NCBI GenBank assembly: GCA_026985775.1
Contig: JALSPV010000037.1
Coordinates: 1-14,142 of the forward strand
Length of the DNA stretch: 14,142 bases
Direction: 5' to 3'
Source: Candidatus Aenigmatarchaeota archaeon
GTDB taxonomy: Archaea; Aenigmatarchaeota; Aenigmatarchaeia; Aenigmatarchaeales; SZUA-1535
The notes under the pieces were generated by a model. That model was not told the DNA's origin. It did not search any database and was given only the letters and a program-made list of their open reading frames with translations. A program made the position numbers and the translations under genes. Shown one piece after another: positions 14,101 to 14,142 of this stretch (position 1 is the stretch's first letter; every line of letters starts with the position of its first letter).

Positions 14101-14142
14101 ATGGGAATGCACGAAATATGCAGAAATCCGTATCATAGCTTC
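14101..14142 (+). CDS. Possible start of a gene leaving the window
   Basis: ATG at 14101 lies three bases behind GGGGGTGAT (14089-14097), a strong Shine-Dalgarno site, and the frame is open to the edge (MGMHEICRNPYHSF). This begins 27 bases after the last repeat. No repeat follows at the expected spacer distance, so it is not a sixth spacer. There are too few residues to name a family. It could be a gene downstream of the array or a chance start. Confidence 0.35.
   Translation, partial: MGMHEICRNPYHSF

Noticed and set aside
13514..14136. Minus-strand open frames containing the repeated peptide ISIPPWSDSN
   Set aside because: They are translations of the CRISPR repeats and spacers; the repeated peptide is the reverse of the 30-bp repeat.

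Overview
The window is an AT-rich archaeal chromosome segment. Its housekeeping genes are archaeal: clamp-loader small subunit, ribosomal protein S17e, proteasome beta subunit, the KH/beta-CASP termination factor FttA (aCPSF1), SRP54 and aIF6. Promoters fit as well: most genes have an A/T-rich TATA box centred about 26 bases before the start codon and no Shine-Dalgarno site, which implies mainly leaderless transcripts. A CRISPR repeat of the type known from Archaeoglobus and other Euryarchaeota closes the window. I would place it in Euryarchaeota or a related (possibly DPANN) lineage, without naming a genus.

Positions 1-4460 are an accessory, decaying region. A surface-glycan pair on the minus strand (UDP-GlcNAc 2-epimerase, then an alkaline-phosphatase-superfamily phosphohydrolase) overlaps ATG/TGA; the second gene has a frameshift exactly before its DxxxH metal motif and runs off the left edge. 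On the plus strand lie a relic of an ATPase C-terminus, an intact ATPase of the same family (AAA_14 plus DUF4143) with an inverted repeat around its TATA box, and a secreted S-layer-like gene broken by several frameshifts.

Positions 4462-13608 are the housekeeping block. rfcS (minus) and a membrane-anchored transglutaminase-like protein (plus) diverge from 47 bp that hold one TATA-like element. The transglutaminase gene overlaps rps17e tail to tail. psmB and fttA follow on the plus strand, each with its own TATA box. fttA converges on srp54 with 4 bp between the stop codons. On the minus strand minD-like ATPase, an AbiEii-like nucleotidyltransferase and srp54 follow one another. minD and aif6 diverge from a second shared TATA element. 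The genes cover replication, translation, protein targeting, protein turnover and transcription termination; they look like neighbours rather than one pathway, apart from the psmB-fttA pair.

Positions 13609-14142 hold a 44-bp palindrome with TATA-like sequence in both arms, a leader, and a CRISPR array of six identical 30-bp repeats with five spacers of 35-39 bp. No cas gene is in the window. A possible new gene with a strong Shine-Dalgarno site starts at 14101 and leaves the window.

The least explained stretch is 7200-7454, between rps17e and psmB: it has a 9-bp direct repeat, a good RNA hairpin and protein-like sequence that changes frame.
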